Source: Fluviicola sp. (lineage in GTDB: Bacteria > Bacteroidota > Bacteroidia > Flavobacteriales_D > Crocinitomicaceae). Taken from it: a DNA stretch of 64,000 nucleotides. Of the stretch, positions 17,449 through 25,258 are shown piece by piece (the first letter of the stretch is position 1; each line of letters begins with the position of its first letter). A program made the translations under genes and the position numbers. Below the pieces are notes generated by a model. That model searched no databases, was not told the DNA's origin, and saw only the letters and a list, made by a program, of their open reading frames with translations. The DNA is taken from NCBI GenBank assembly GCA_002734085.1, contig NVXV01000009.1:5291-69290 (forward strand). Direction: 5' to 3'.

Positions 17449-18259
17449 CTGTTATTGTTTGATATTTAAAAGACTTGTTTGTTAAGTCAAAACTATCCTC
17501 ATTTCTTTTTCTTGAGAAGTAAGTAAATGTTATAAATCTATCCGAATATTTCCAATTCAAATAAGATATAATACTATCATTGTTGTATAGATAAATCACA
17601 TCTTTATTTCTGAATGGGTGAGAAGTTCCAAAATAAATATTGGGTTTAAAACTTATATACTTTCTAGAGCCAGTAATAGAACCATCTGAGTGAAAAACTA
17701 TTGTATCATTATTTAAAATATCAATGTATTTTCCTGTAAAAATATTTTGAGTGAAGTAGTTAGTTAATCCGTTTCGTATTTGAAAGTGATCAGTAGTATC
17801 AATTTTTATTATTTTATTTTCATCATCAGTCATTCGGCGAAAAGTATATTTTTCATTAAGACTATCTAAGTTCACAGCTTCAAGCCGTGAGTTATCTCTA
17901 TTATAAGAAAGTTGCCATTTTGTTCCCCAATGATTCAGAATACCTAAAGTATCACTTTTTAAATTTCGAATCGTGTCAATCGGTTTCATAATTGAACCAT
18001 AAGATTTTATTAGACTGTCAGATATATCAAGTACTATAGCTGTCCATGATAATTCTTTCATTCTATGTTTTGAAATACTTTTATCAATTATAATACTATC
18101 AATATATTCTGTTAGAATCCATTTCCCTTCAAATTCATAGTTGTTAGAATCATTGACAGGAGTAATTTCTGTATTTCGGGGTGATACAGACTGTTCTGAA
18201 TCAGATGAACAACTCAAGAAAAATGAAATAAAAAATATATGTATTAAGAAATGTTTCAT
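17414..18259 (-). CDS. Lipoprotein, candidate integron-type cassette gene
   Basis: The 281-residue protein has a signal peptide with lipobox FLSC (Cys 17). The mature part contains FEGKWILTEYIDSI near residue 44, like a lipocalin-type domain, and then a second beta-rich segment. Its C-terminus (QTITAPNTGLAIKPQ) is encoded by the attC-like repeat. The gene starts 17 bp after a GTTAGGG core and ends at a CCCTAAC core, so both ends of a cassette can be seen. No exact function is assigned. Confidence 0.6.
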   Translation of the reverse strand: MKHFLIHIFFISFFLSCSSDSEQSVSPRNTEITPVNDSNNYEFEGKWILTEYIDSIIIDKSISKHRMKELSWTAIVLDISDSLIKSYGSIMKPIDTIRNLKSDTLGILNHWGTKWQLSYNRDNSRLEAVNLDSLNEKYTFRRMTDDENKIIKIDTTDHFQIRNGLTNYFTQNIFTGKYIDILNNDTIVFHSDGSITGSRKYISFKPNIYFGTSHPFRNKDVIYLYNNDSIISYLNWKYSDRFITFTYFSRKRNEDSFDLTNKSFKYQTITAPNTGLAIKPQ

Positions 18260-18275
18260 ACTGTTCTATAATTGA

Positions 18276-18410
18276 CCCTAACGTTCTCAGGGCTGGCAAT
18301 CGAGCCGATCTCGCACAACTCACTTCTTAAACACCTGAATAGTTTAAATTTACAATTAAATTTCCAAACCGCCGTTCACTAAGGCTTGATTGCTAGACCT
18401 GTGTTAGCGG
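18276..18410 (-). repeat. attC-like inverted repeat, copy 3 (most complete)
   Basis: Read on the minus strand it begins CCGCTAAC-ACAGGTCTAGCAATCAAGCC and ends GGCTCGATTGCCAGCCCTGAGAAC-GTTAGGG. The two ends pair with interruptions (AGGTCTAGCAATCAAGCC against AGGGCTGGCAATCGAGCC), leaving extra unpaired bases. A core RYYYAAC-like start, imperfect arms and a GTTRRR-like end over 135 bp fit integron attC sites. The first core is the exact 8-base complement of GTTAGCGG at 18990-18983, upstream of the gene that precedes it, as expected for a cassette excised and inserted as a circle. Confidence 0.65.
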
Positions 18411-18491
18411 TAGTTTTTCCTAATCTAGTTAATTATATCCTACTAGCTCTTTAGCATAATAATAAGTTAACTGAATAATATACGAACAGAC

Positions 18492-18977
18492 TTACAGTCT
18501 CTGAAGAATATAGTAATTCTCAAACTTAACAACGGATCGTTTCTCATTCCTTGTTTTCTTTTCAACTAATCTTTCGATAACCATATATTTTTTGTCGAAA
18601 TACATAATTACGAATACCTCTTTTAATTCACCTTCTATTTCTAACTGTACAATTTTGTACTCTTTTGCCTCTTCGTTGTAATTTTTATATAATGCATAAG
18701 GTCTTTCAAATGAACTTGTATCTGTCCTGTAGAACACCTCTTTTTTAGAAAATCCCATAGTGAAAGGAGACTCGAGCTCAGAAGCTTTCTTCATTTTTCT
18801 ATATAAACCAATTACCAGCCATTCTCCAAGAATATCTTCTTTTGGGTTTTCAAATTCTAAAGGTCCTTCAAAAGAATTAGATCTTAAAAACTCACGTATT
18901 GAATCAACTTCGCTGTTCTGGGCAAAACAGAAATGAGTGATTATTAAAATCGAAAAGTAAAGTATAGTTTTCATCAT
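18492..18977 (-). CDS. Small secreted protein, candidate cassette gene
   Basis: The frame stays open upstream to 19019, but the protein from the ATG at 18977 (MMKTILYFSILIITHFCFAQ) begins with a clean signal peptide, and the longer version would run through an inverted repeat. The mature part is about 140 residues, Glu/Lys-rich, with no known motif. The start is 6 bp after GTTAGCGG (18990-18983), and attC-like copy 3 begins 81 bp after the stop. Together they delimit a roughly 700-bp cassette. Confidence 0.6.
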   Translation of the reverse strand: MMKTILYFSILIITHFCFAQNSEVDSIREFLRSNSFEGPLEFENPKEDILGEWLVIGLYRKMKKASELESPFTMGFSKKEVFYRTDTSSFERPYALYKNYNEEAKEYKIVQLEIEGELKEVFVIMYFDKKYMVIERLVEKKTRNEKRSVVKFENYYILQRL

Positions 18978-18982
18978 AATTA

Positions 18983-19060
18983 CCGCTAACTCGTTTATAA
19001 GAAGACAAAAGGTGCACATATCCGAATACAGGTTGCGGATATGTACACCTTTTGTTCGCT
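18983..19060 (-). repeat. attC-like hairpin upstream of 175-residue gene
   Basis: On the minus strand AGCGAAC (19060-19054) is followed by AAAAGGTGTACATATCCG, a spacer CAACCTGTATT, and CGGATATGTGCACCTTTT. The sequence then reaches GTTAGCGG. The two arms form an 18-bp stem with one mismatch. The sequence differs from copies 1-3, but position and ends fit a second attC family. An operator or terminator is the alternative reading. Confidence 0.5.
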
Positions 19061-19248
19061 TTTATATAATCAAATATAACTAATTATTATAAAAGCTTTT
19101 TGAGTAAATGAATTACAACGTTTTTGTTTTTTCATGACCATCATGTTCCCAACATTATAAAGCCTCCTACTTTTTTATATCATTCTGCCGTATTTTTTTT
19201 TAATAAGTCTTAAAAGGCCTATATTTAGTTTTTATAAAATCAATCTCT

Positions 19249-20217
19249 ATGAAAACTAATGAACTTACATACGAAAACTGGATTGAGGGTAAATTTGAAC
19301 TTAATTCAGTTTATCGAAAACCAGATGAGTCTCAGAAAGACCTACCATATAAAGCAAGCCCTAAAAGTATTCTTGAGGACGAATTAAAAAAAATAAATCT
19401 AGAGCAATCGAAGTTATTCGATACTCTTGTAAATGTAAAGGAGACATCCTCAAAACTCATAGATGATTTTAATAAAAGGTTTACAGAGAGCAAATTTCCA
19501 GAATCAACCTTGAAAATCGAGTCAAATCGCATTATAGCCTACTTAAGAGGTAAAAGATATAATTATTCAAAGGAGGAGGTACTGATAGAAAAAATTGGTG
19601 AATCTCTTCCAAAGTCGTATGACTTGAATCATCATAATTATATTAATCGCAGGATGAAGGGTTTTCCTAAAGTGTTTAGCTTTGTTCCTAGTCCAAATTC
19701 GAAATATTTTAATCATAAACATTATATTCTACCAGAGGTATACGGTGAGAGTCTGATAAACTTATATGAACATATTTCAAAGTTTGATAATTCTATCGAT
19801 CCTTTAAGATTATTCACTGACCCATACAGAAGCTTGTTTAAAGATGAGCCACATAATGATTTCCCAGATGTTTTTTCATCAGGCTATGCGTATTCACTTT
19901 TCATCGATTTAGAAGAAGCGTTAATTATACCTTCTGAAACTCCCAAACCTGGAGACTATGGTTTAATCTATAAAATGCTTGTACACGATACAGCTGGAGC
20001 AATAAAGAATGACATAAGTTTGGAGAAATTCTACAAATTCCTAAATAGAGTTAGAGACTATAAGCTAAACCCAACTTCTAGAAAGCCTTCATTTTTAGAG
20101 TTAAAATTGAATATAGTTAGTTTTTTTTTAAGAGAATATTTCCGACAGACCCGAACAATCAACAAGGATGAAATTGACCAATTAGTGAAACATGTGATTG
20201 AGCAAAAAGCTACTTAG
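19249..20217 (+). CDS. Hypothetical protein of a mobile-element remnant
   Basis: The 322-residue protein has no recognised domain. A heptad-like stretch lies near residues 42-75, and a C-terminal segment near 255-320 is helical (FYKFLNRVRDYKLNP, DEIDQLVKHVIEQK). It is the first plus-strand gene of a small cluster ending in a helix-turn-helix gene and a broken ATPase gene. Homologous positions in Bacteroidota plasmids and islands often hold uncharacterised genes. A strong terminator overlaps its last codons, so it is transcribed separately from the next gene. Confidence 0.6.
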   Translation: MKTNELTYENWIEGKFELNSVYRKPDESQKDLPYKASPKSILEDELKKINLEQSKLFDTLVNVKETSSKLIDDFNKRFTESKFPESTLKIESNRIIAYLRGKRYNYSKEEVLIEKIGESLPKSYDLNHHNYINRRMKGFPKVFSFVPSPNSKYFNHKHYILPEVYGESLINLYEHISKFDNSIDPLRLFTDPYRSLFKDEPHNDFPDVFSSGYAYSLFIDLEEALIIPSETPKPGDYGLIYKMLVHDTAGAIKNDISLEKFYKFLNRVRDYKLNPTSRKPSFLELKLNIVSFFLREYFRQTRTINKDEIDQLVKHVIEQKAT

Positions 20218-20234
20218 AAACTAAGTAGCTTTTT
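20204..20234 (+). terminator. Intrinsic terminator overlapping a stop codon
   Basis: A 14-bp perfect stem AAAAAGCTACTTAG / CTAAGTAGCTTTTT with loop AAA runs into a T tract. The upstream arm includes the stop TAG of the 322-residue gene. Confidence 0.85.
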
Positions 20235-20275
20235 TATTTAGAAGCCTTTGAATATCCCTTTTCTTTGTATTAGCA

Positions 20276-20581
20276 ATGATTAAGCACTTCGAAATAGCGG
20301 CATGTGAACTAGATCTTCAGGAATTGGTCAGTTGTTTAAATAGAATTGAACAACGGCTAGTTAAACTTGAAGAGCAGTCCTCAAAAGAGTCTTCCTCGAC
20401 AAAGAGTTTGGAGGAGTTACTTTCACGTAAAGAAGTTGCTAATTATTTCAAAGTAAACATCTCAACAGTTCGGAACTGGACGAAACAAGGTATCCTTAAG
20501 AAATACGGTGTTGGTGACCGAGTATATTATAAACGTACCGAGATTGAGGAAGTGCTTACTGAAATCAAAGAATCAGAATAA
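20276..20581 (+). CDS. Helix-turn-helix (excisionase/MerR-type) DNA-binding protein
   Basis: The 101-residue protein has an N-terminal heptad segment (LVSCLNRIEQRLVKLEEQ) and a C-terminal HTH of the helix-turn-helix_17/MerR kind: LLSRKEVANYFKVNISTVRNW, then GVGDRVYYKRTEIEEVL. Such proteins are common in Bacteroidota mobile elements, where they act as excisionase-like factors or regulators of a downstream ATPase and mobilisation genes. It precedes two small genes and an ATPase remnant on the same strand, which supports a mobile-element origin. Confidence 0.75.
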   Translation: MIKHFEIAACELDLQELVSCLNRIEQRLVKLEEQSSKESSSTKSLEELLSRKEVANYFKVNISTVRNWTKQGILKKYGVGDRVYYKRTEIEEVLTEIKESE

Positions 20582-20604
20582 TTAAATTAGTAAAACAAAA
20601 GAAA

Positions 20605-21000
20605 ATGAATAAATCAATATCCCCTTTAAAAAAGAGAATTTGTAAATGTGGTTGTGAGATAGAGTTTCAACCGAGAAGAAAAGATCAAATCTATTTTGAT
20701 ACTATACATGCAAATCACGGGTATAACCATGGTAAGCGCAAAGAACGAGACCCAAACTCAAGCACAGTAATTAAACACATTCGTAAGAATGATTCAATTT
20801 TAAGATTTTTCTATGAGCAAAAGGTTGGGGGAGAGGCAAAACCTCGACTTTCTTCCTTGAAAGATGCAGGATTTAATAGTGCAATATCTGTAGGTAATAT
20901 GGAAAAAGATGGTCGTAGATATTACTTTATGTACAATTACAAATATTGTTTTTTAAGTACTGAAAATAAAGAATATGTGAAAATTGAAAAAGTGAAATAA
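20605..21000 (+). CDS. Small protein with CxCGC N-terminus
   Basis: The 131-residue protein starts with a basic, Cys-rich segment (CKCGCEIEFQPRRKDQIYF) followed by HANHGYNHGKRKERD, which resembles a small zinc-binding ribbon with Cys and His ligands. The remainder suggests an alpha/beta DNA-binding region, but no family is certain. It lies 23 bp after the HTH gene and 2 bp before the next small gene, so it is part of the same operon. Confidence 0.55.
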   Translation: MNKSISPLKKRICKCGCEIEFQPRRKDQIYFDTIHANHGYNHGKRKERDPNSSTVIKHIRKNDSILRFFYEQKVGGEAKPRLSSLKDAGFNSAISVGNMEKDGRRYYFMYNYKYCFLSTENKEYVKIEKVK

Positions 21001-21002
21001 AT

Positions 21003-21215
21003 ATGAACGAATTTAATGAACTCATACCTGTAGAAAAACTTGAAATTAAGAAGTTAACAACATCGATTGTCACAGACAATTCGAGCATTAAATACCTGGC
21101 TATAGTCGGATTGTTAATTGGTGCCGCTATTTTGACTGTATATTTGGTGAAACGAGAAAGAGAACGGAAATACCTTTTGGATAAACGTCATCCAAATCCT
21201 CAGCTTGGAAGATAA
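21003..21215 (+). CDS. Small single-pass membrane protein
   Basis: The 70-residue protein has one hydrophobic helix (about residues 29-48, KYLAIVGLLIGAAILTVYLV) followed by a basic tail (KRERERK). It is 2 bp downstream of the CxCGC protein and 2 bp upstream of the ATPase remnant. Its role is unknown. Confidence 0.5.
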   Translation: MNEFNELIPVEKLEIKKLTTSIVTDNSSIKYLAIVGLLIGAAILTVYLVKRERERKYLLDKRHPNPQLGR

Positions 21216-21217
21216 AC

Positions 21218-21378
21218 ACCTATGGAAAAGCGCACCGCACGTTTTGCCTTGATGATCTAGGCGTAGAACAAAGCATTAAATTGTTTGCTAGTGATTGTAA
21301 TTCTATTGCTGAAGTGTTATTGCATTCATATAATTTGATGAAAAATTATGGAGTCATTTCGTATTCTACTGCTAATCA
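21218..21378 (+). pseudogene. DnaC-like mobile-element ATPase, 3' part only
   Basis: Without a start codon, the frame beginning at 21218 reads TYGKAHRTFCLDDLG, then EVLLHSYNLMKNYGVISYSTANQ. This matches the Walker B and sensor region of the DnaC-like P-loop ATPases of Bacteroidota mobile elements (TYCFDDLG, AEILLSRYDLF, THVTTN). The Walker A half and the C-terminus are missing. The next minus-strand gene ends in its last bases, so later DNA replaced the end of this element. Confidence 0.65.
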
Positions 21379-21819
21379 ATCACATTTATTTACAGGTAGT
21401 TTAGAAAATCCATCAGCCGGTTGTTTGTATACCTTTAAACAAGGAATAAGGTCTATATAATTTTGGTCTTCAATAACCACAAGCTGCTCAAGAGTATCAG
21501 AAATTATGGCTTTGATTAAAATAGTATCATCAACCTCTAGAGACAACCAGTACGGCTTATTTATTAAAGTAAACGTTTTTTTTGTTTTACCCTTATTCAA
21601 AAAGTAGTAGTGTACATGATTTCCACCTGCATTTCCAACAGGACTCAGTTTCGTAACCCGCCCAAAATAGTAGTTACCATATTTCATAACAATATCTACT
21701 CTCTTTTCTTGTCTAATATACCCCCAAAACCAAAAACCAAATATGCATGTTAAAAGTAAAGCAAGAAATAATAAATCTTTTTTTGATGTCTTTATGTTTT
21801 CCATTTTTATTACAATCAA
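21376..21819 (-). CDS. Single-pass membrane protein of small-protein array
   Basis: The 147-residue protein has one membrane helix (about residues 16-34) and a C-terminal beta-rich region with VKYGNYYFGRVTKLSPVG-like texture. An in-frame ATG at 21804 (residue 6) may be the real start. It is the last gene of the 23-gene minus-strand array. The end of its frame runs into the ATPase remnant, so its last residues may be recent. No family is recognised. Confidence 0.55.
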   Translation of the reverse strand: MIVIKMENIKTSKKDLLFLALLLTCIFGFWFWGYIRQEKRVDIVMKYGNYYFGRVTKLSPVGNAGGNHVHYYFLNKGKTKKTFTLINKPYWLSLEVDDTILIKAIISDTLEQLVVIEDQNYIDLIPCLKVYKQPADGFSKLPVNKCD

Positions 21820-21867
21820 ATTCTTAAATCAATCTATTTAGTCGAATACACACCATATTGCATTTAT

Positions 21868-22335
21868 TCATTCTTCCGGAATCCATCCCCTTTCAAATCG
21901 GTCAATTATCCCTTTCAATTCAACACTTCTATCTTTACCATTTAAGTCCATACAGACTATTGAAATATCATCTAAATTAGCTCTTATTGGCAGTGTTGTC
22001 GCAAAAAAGCACTGCCAAAATGCATCGGCATAGGATTCGTCGTTATGACAAGTAGTTGCAATGTCTATATAATTTAAGTTTTTAGAAAGCTCTATATCAA
22101 TCATTACTTGGTCAAAGAGATCATGAAGCACTTCTCCATATTTACCATGCCCTTTAAATTCTAATATATGTTTTTGAATACCGTATTTTACAAACTGTTT
22201 GAATGTATTAGTGTCTGGCTTTATATCAGAAGTAGCAAAACAAAGCCAGTTATCCTTTGGCAGTTGGTCTAGGTTAAATTGATCGTAATCAAACCAATAA
22301 ACTTTGCGCGAAAAATATGTGCCAATTAGCCTCAT
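21868..22335 (-). CDS. DUF7684-like protein
   Basis: The 155-residue cytoplasmic protein shows DWLCFATSDIK-like, KQFVKYGIQKHILEFKGHG, LHDLFDQVMIDIE and TTCHNDESYADAFWQCFFAT segments. This layout fits the small uncharacterised family DUF7684, whose members occur beside polymorphic toxins in Bacteroidota. The start lies 2 bp after the previous gene's stop. I infer only that it is a likely accessory or immunity-type gene. Confidence 0.55.
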   Translation of the reverse strand: MRLIGTYFSRKVYWFDYDQFNLDQLPKDNWLCFATSDIKPDTNTFKQFVKYGIQKHILEFKGHGKYGEVLHDLFDQVMIDIELSKNLNYIDIATTCHNDESYADAFWQCFFATTLPIRANLDDISIVCMDLNGKDRSVELKGIIDRFERGWIPEE

Positions 22336-22337
22336 TT

Positions 22338-22625
22338 CTACTTTCCTTTAATTGCTAAAATTAAAACATAAACTAACTGTACAACTATCTTAATTAAGTA
22401 GTAAAAAACTAGAAAACTTAAAATTTGAGCAATGATAACTGCTGATATATGTGCTCCTCCCAACCAAACTGAAAACCCTATATAAGTTGCCGGAAGTGAT
22501 AAAGCCTCAACAATAAAATGTAGATGATTTTCAAATTGATAGATTACTGAAAACAATGAATAAGAAGAAACAGCCCAATAAAAAAGGGTGATAAAAAATG
22601 CTGTTTTATTTTGTTGACGCTTCAC
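22338..22625 (-). CDS. Small membrane protein
   Basis: The 95-residue protein has two or three hydrophobic helices (about residues 10-28, 35-52, 62-90). It starts 10 bp after the preceding gene's stop and ends 2 bp before the DUF7684-like gene. Function unknown. Confidence 0.5.
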   Translation of the reverse strand: MKRQQNKTAFFITLFYWAVSSYSLFSVIYQFENHLHFIVEALSLPATYIGFSVWLGGAHISAVIIAQILSFLVFYYLIKIVVQLVYVLILAIKGK

Positions 22626-22635
22626 TCAAATAAAT

Positions 22636-22827
22636 TTAAAAATGTAAAACATCTTTATACTTCGCTTTCTTAATCTGCTTAATTATTTCTTCTCCCTCAT
22701 CAATAGTTGCGCAAGGAATAATGATTTTATTTGGCGCATTTTTTATATCATTCATAACAGCCCAATTTCCCGCCATCATTTTCTGAACTTTAAGAGTTCC
22801 TATTATTTTCGGTCTAATTAATCTCAT
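22636..22827 (-). CDS. Small cytoplasmic protein at the parent copy of a duplication
   Basis: The ATG at 22827 is preferred over one at 22851 because a 108-bp duplicated unit begins exactly at this codon and because it removes an overlap with the upstream gene. The 63-residue product begins MRLIRPKIIGTLKVQKM and continues with a helical Lys-rich tail. It looks like an alpha/beta cytoplasmic protein. Its first 36 codons are repeated at the start of the 513-residue gene at 27763. Confidence 0.55.
   Translation of the reverse strand: MRLIRPKIIGTLKVQKMMAGNWAVMNDIKNAPNKIIIPCATIDEGEEIIKQIKKAKYKDVLHF
22720..22827 (-). repeat. 108-bp duplicated segment, copy A
   Basis: This matches 27656-27763 at 105 of 108 positions by my count and weakly further into GCAAGGA at both places. 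It covers the start codon and first 36 codons of a small gene. The identity shows a recent copying event within the array. Confidence 0.9.
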
Positions 22828-22838
22828 ATAGTCAAAAT

Positions 22839-23042
22839 TCATTTTGAACACTGCCCAAAAGCTATTATGATCAATATAATTAAAGCAATATAAAACCTAA
22901 AATCAGTCATGAAATCCCAAAAGGTGTAAGGTGTTTTACTTTTATTGCCATCCTTTTTATCTCTGAAGTCATACATCATTAATTCACTTTTTAAACTCTT
23001 CCTGATCGCAATAGTCATTAAACATCGGACCTTTAATTTCAT
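22839..23042 (-). CDS. Small C-terminally anchored membrane protein
   Basis: The 67-residue protein has a basic and polar N-terminal half and one C-terminal membrane helix (residues 46-63, FYIALIILIIIAFG). Its ATG at 23042 overlaps the stop of the upstream gene (ATGA), so coupling is likely. An internal ATG at residue 9 is also possible. No family is recognised. Confidence 0.5.
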   Translation of the reverse strand: MKLKVRCLMTIAIRKSLKSELMMYDFRDKKDGNKSKTPYTFWDFMTDFRFYIALIILIIIAFGQCSK

Positions 23043-23575
23043 TCAACAAATTTTAAAATTCCAATTGTTAATCCAGACTCATGGAAATAATCATAATACT
23101 TTATGTAAATATCTTTTCCAACATTTCCTTTGGTTACTTTATCAACCTCCTCTTTTGACAAATAAAATGGTGAGCGGCTTAATGATTTATCCTCGAAAGT
23201 AGTAAGAACTGTATCATTGTAAACTAACTCTAACTTCCGTTGTATTACTTCATTACTAAAGTCATGAAACATTTTTAAAACTAAAGATTCATAATCCTTT
23301 GAAACATCAACATTTGCAGTATACCTTCGAGACTCAACAATATTACTTTTAAATAACAATTCCGAATCCATGTAAAATTGCCAATTCAATATGGTGTCTT
23401 TGACAACACGATTATTTTCAATTGTGTCTCCATAATAATTCTTCACACTACCATCTCCACCGAAACCTTTTCCAAATCCATCCATAAAAAATAAGAAAGC
23501 TATCAAATAGAATATTCCAACCAATGGAAAGATTATGAGTATTCCTCTAAGTAAAATTTTTAGTGTCTTCTTCAT
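23039..23575 (-). CDS. Membrane-anchored protein, function unknown
   Basis: The 178-residue protein has one N-terminal membrane helix (about residues 9-31) and an extracytoplasmic domain of about 140 residues. It starts 15 bp after the previous gene. The domain is beta-rich, without Cys or enzyme motifs that I recognise. Confidence 0.5.
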   Translation of the reverse strand: MKKTLKILLRGILIIFPLVGIFYLIAFLFFMDGFGKGFGGDGSVKNYYGDTIENNRVVKDTILNWQFYMDSELLFKSNIVESRRYTANVDVSKDYESLVLKMFHDFSNEVIQRKLELVYNDTVLTTFEDKSLSRSPFYLSKEEVDKVTKGNVGKDIYIKYYDYFHESGLTIGILKFVE

Positions 23576-23590
23576 CGAATCATTCTATAG

Positions 23591-23956
23591 TCATCCAAGG
23601 TAATAAATAAAGTACCGAACCACTCCAATTGCATGAACAAATACGATCATAACAATCCCACCTTTGAAGAATTTACTCTCAAACTCATAAATGTTTAATT
23701 TTTTATCCCAAAGTTTCAAGTAAATGATCTCGAATAAGCTGCCAATGATATAAACGAGATTTGTCAACAGGAAAGCTGTCACAAATAATTCAAAAGGAAA
23801 ACGAACAACAAATACATCAGTCTGCTCAATAAAGTTCCGTATCAAAGAGAGAGTGACACTTAGAGCTAGAATAGCCGCATTTAAAATGACTAATCGTAAA
23901 ATTACCCACAATATGATTTGAAATGTGGTTCTAGGCATTCTTCTCTGCTCAGTCAT
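23591..23956 (-). CDS. Integral membrane protein, three helices
   Basis: The 121-residue protein has hydrophobic helices near residues 11-35, 50-72 and 98-118. It lies between two array genes with spacers of 15 and 10 bp. No function is recognised. Confidence 0.5.
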   Translation of the reverse strand: MTEQRRMPRTTFQIILWVILRLVILNAAILALSVTLSLIRNFIEQTDVFVVRFPFELFVTAFLLTNLVYIIGSLFEIIYLKLWDKKLNIYEFESKFFKGGIVMIVFVHAIGVVRYFIYYLG

Positions 23957-23966
23957 TCTATCGAAA

Positions 23967-24821
23967 TTACCACTTATTATCTTTTAAATATCTATTCCAA
24001 CCTCTCCTATCAATCGAAGCTTCCCTCTCCTCAAATTGACCCAAATTAACGCTACCGTCAAATTCCTTAGATAGAATTATATTATGATTTGTATAAAGTC
24101 TAACCCTTAGCTTTGTCTTAAAGTCTCCAGAATACTTATTTATCCCAAACATGAGGAAGCTATTTGTATCTATAACAGATATCGCGTAACTGTTTCCACA
24201 TCCACTAAACTGAAAAAACTCTATTGGCTTCCATTCACCCTTTTTTGTAAGGGCCTCTTGAACCACAATTAATGCTCCATCATGGTTTTCTATTCCTTGA
24301 AGACTGTCGGTAGGGTTAAATATAAAAACAGGAGTCTTTTCCACGTTTTCATATGAAGGCTTTGAAGGTTTGTTTGGAATTTCATTCCCATCTTCATCTA
24401 ATTCGACTATGAATGATTCAATAGAACCAGGCTCCCAAAATTTCCAAGCAAATGATTGGCTGTCATCGACAAATAATTTCAATTCATTGGTTTTCGAAAT
24501 ATCTCCAGGAGTAAATTCCATACTGGACTGATAGAAAGGGTTTTTTATATGATACCTTAAGGTATCGTTATAGTAAATAGTATCTGCCGGTGATGAATTA
24601 ACGTAAAAAGGAAAGGTCACTGACTCAATCTGAGCATTAGTATCAATTGCATGACCATTTTCTGGAAAGTTCATTAATACAGGTATTTCAAGCTTGGACT
24701 TAGTTTGTACTTCTTCTACTATTTTCTCCGAAGACGATTCGTTTATGTTTTTATCGGCATCAGTGCAACCCAAAAGGAGTGCTATAAGACAAACATTGAT
24801 GATTTGATTAGTTTTACTCAT
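23967..24821 (-). CDS. Lipoprotein, function unknown
   Basis: The 284-residue protein has a signal peptide with lipobox LLGC (Cys 19). A low-complexity linker (residues 20-45) is followed by a beta-rich region. No catalytic motif is visible. It ends 10 bp before the three-helix membrane protein. Confidence 0.55.
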   Translation of the reverse strand: MSKTNQIINVCLIALLLGCTDADKNINESSSEKIVEEVQTKSKLEIPVLMNFPENGHAIDTNAQIESVTFPFYVNSSPADTIYYNDTLRYHIKNPFYQSSMEFTPGDISKTNELKLFVDDSQSFAWKFWEPGSIESFIVELDEDGNEIPNKPSKPSYENVEKTPVFIFNPTDSLQGIENHDGALIVVQEALTKKGEWKPIEFFQFSGCGNSYAISVIDTNSFLMFGINKYSGDFKTKLRVRLYTNHNIILSKEFDGSVNLGQFEEREASIDRRGWNRYLKDNKW

Positions 24822-24868
24822 GATTCAAAATCTCTCATTCAAACTTACATTTAAATTCTTAATACACT

Positions 24869-25237
24869 CTATTCAGTGCTGTACAAGTTAACCGATTCAA
24901 CCAACCCCTTGTCATTGTATTGAACCTTTAAATAAATTAATTCTTTCGGATCTATATCAGCCCAGCCATATATTTCCTGAACTGCATAGTATTTAGTTGT
25001 TCTATTATCCATATTATGCGGATTACTAGAATGTCCGATTATTTCTTCAACTTCAGATTCACTTTTCTGCAACAAAATTTCTTTGTCCATTAAGTCATCG
25101 ACCATATTCATTCTCTTCTCAAGAGTGATTCGAATACCTCCATTCCTCTTCCATTCTTCACTGTCAAACTCGGTGTTCTGGTTACAAGAACTTAAGAAGA
25201 CCCCTAAACAAAAGCAAAATATTATTTTAATTTTCAT
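24869..25237 (-). CDS. Small lipoprotein with SmpA/BamE-like segment
   Basis: The 122-residue protein has lipobox LSSC (Cys 18). The mature part contains LMDKEILLQKSESEVEEIIG followed by a beta pair (YYAVQEIYGW, LIYLKVQYNDKGLVESVNLY). This layout is seen in the small SmpA/BamE-like lipoprotein fold, with weak support. It lies 21 bp after the preceding gene's stop. Confidence 0.5.
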   Translation of the reverse strand: MKIKIIFCFCLGVFLSSCNQNTEFDSEEWKRNGGIRITLEKRMNMVDDLMDKEILLQKSESEVEEIIGHSSNPHNMDNRTTKYYAVQEIYGWADIDPKELIYLKVQYNDKGLVESVNLYSTE

Positions 25238-25258
25238 GTTAGTTTATTTTAAGACTCA

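Noticed and set aside
18978-19019. N-terminal extension of the 175-residue protein
   Set aside because: The extension crosses the hairpin at 18983-19060, while the later ATG gives a clear signal peptide right after a GTTAGCGG core.
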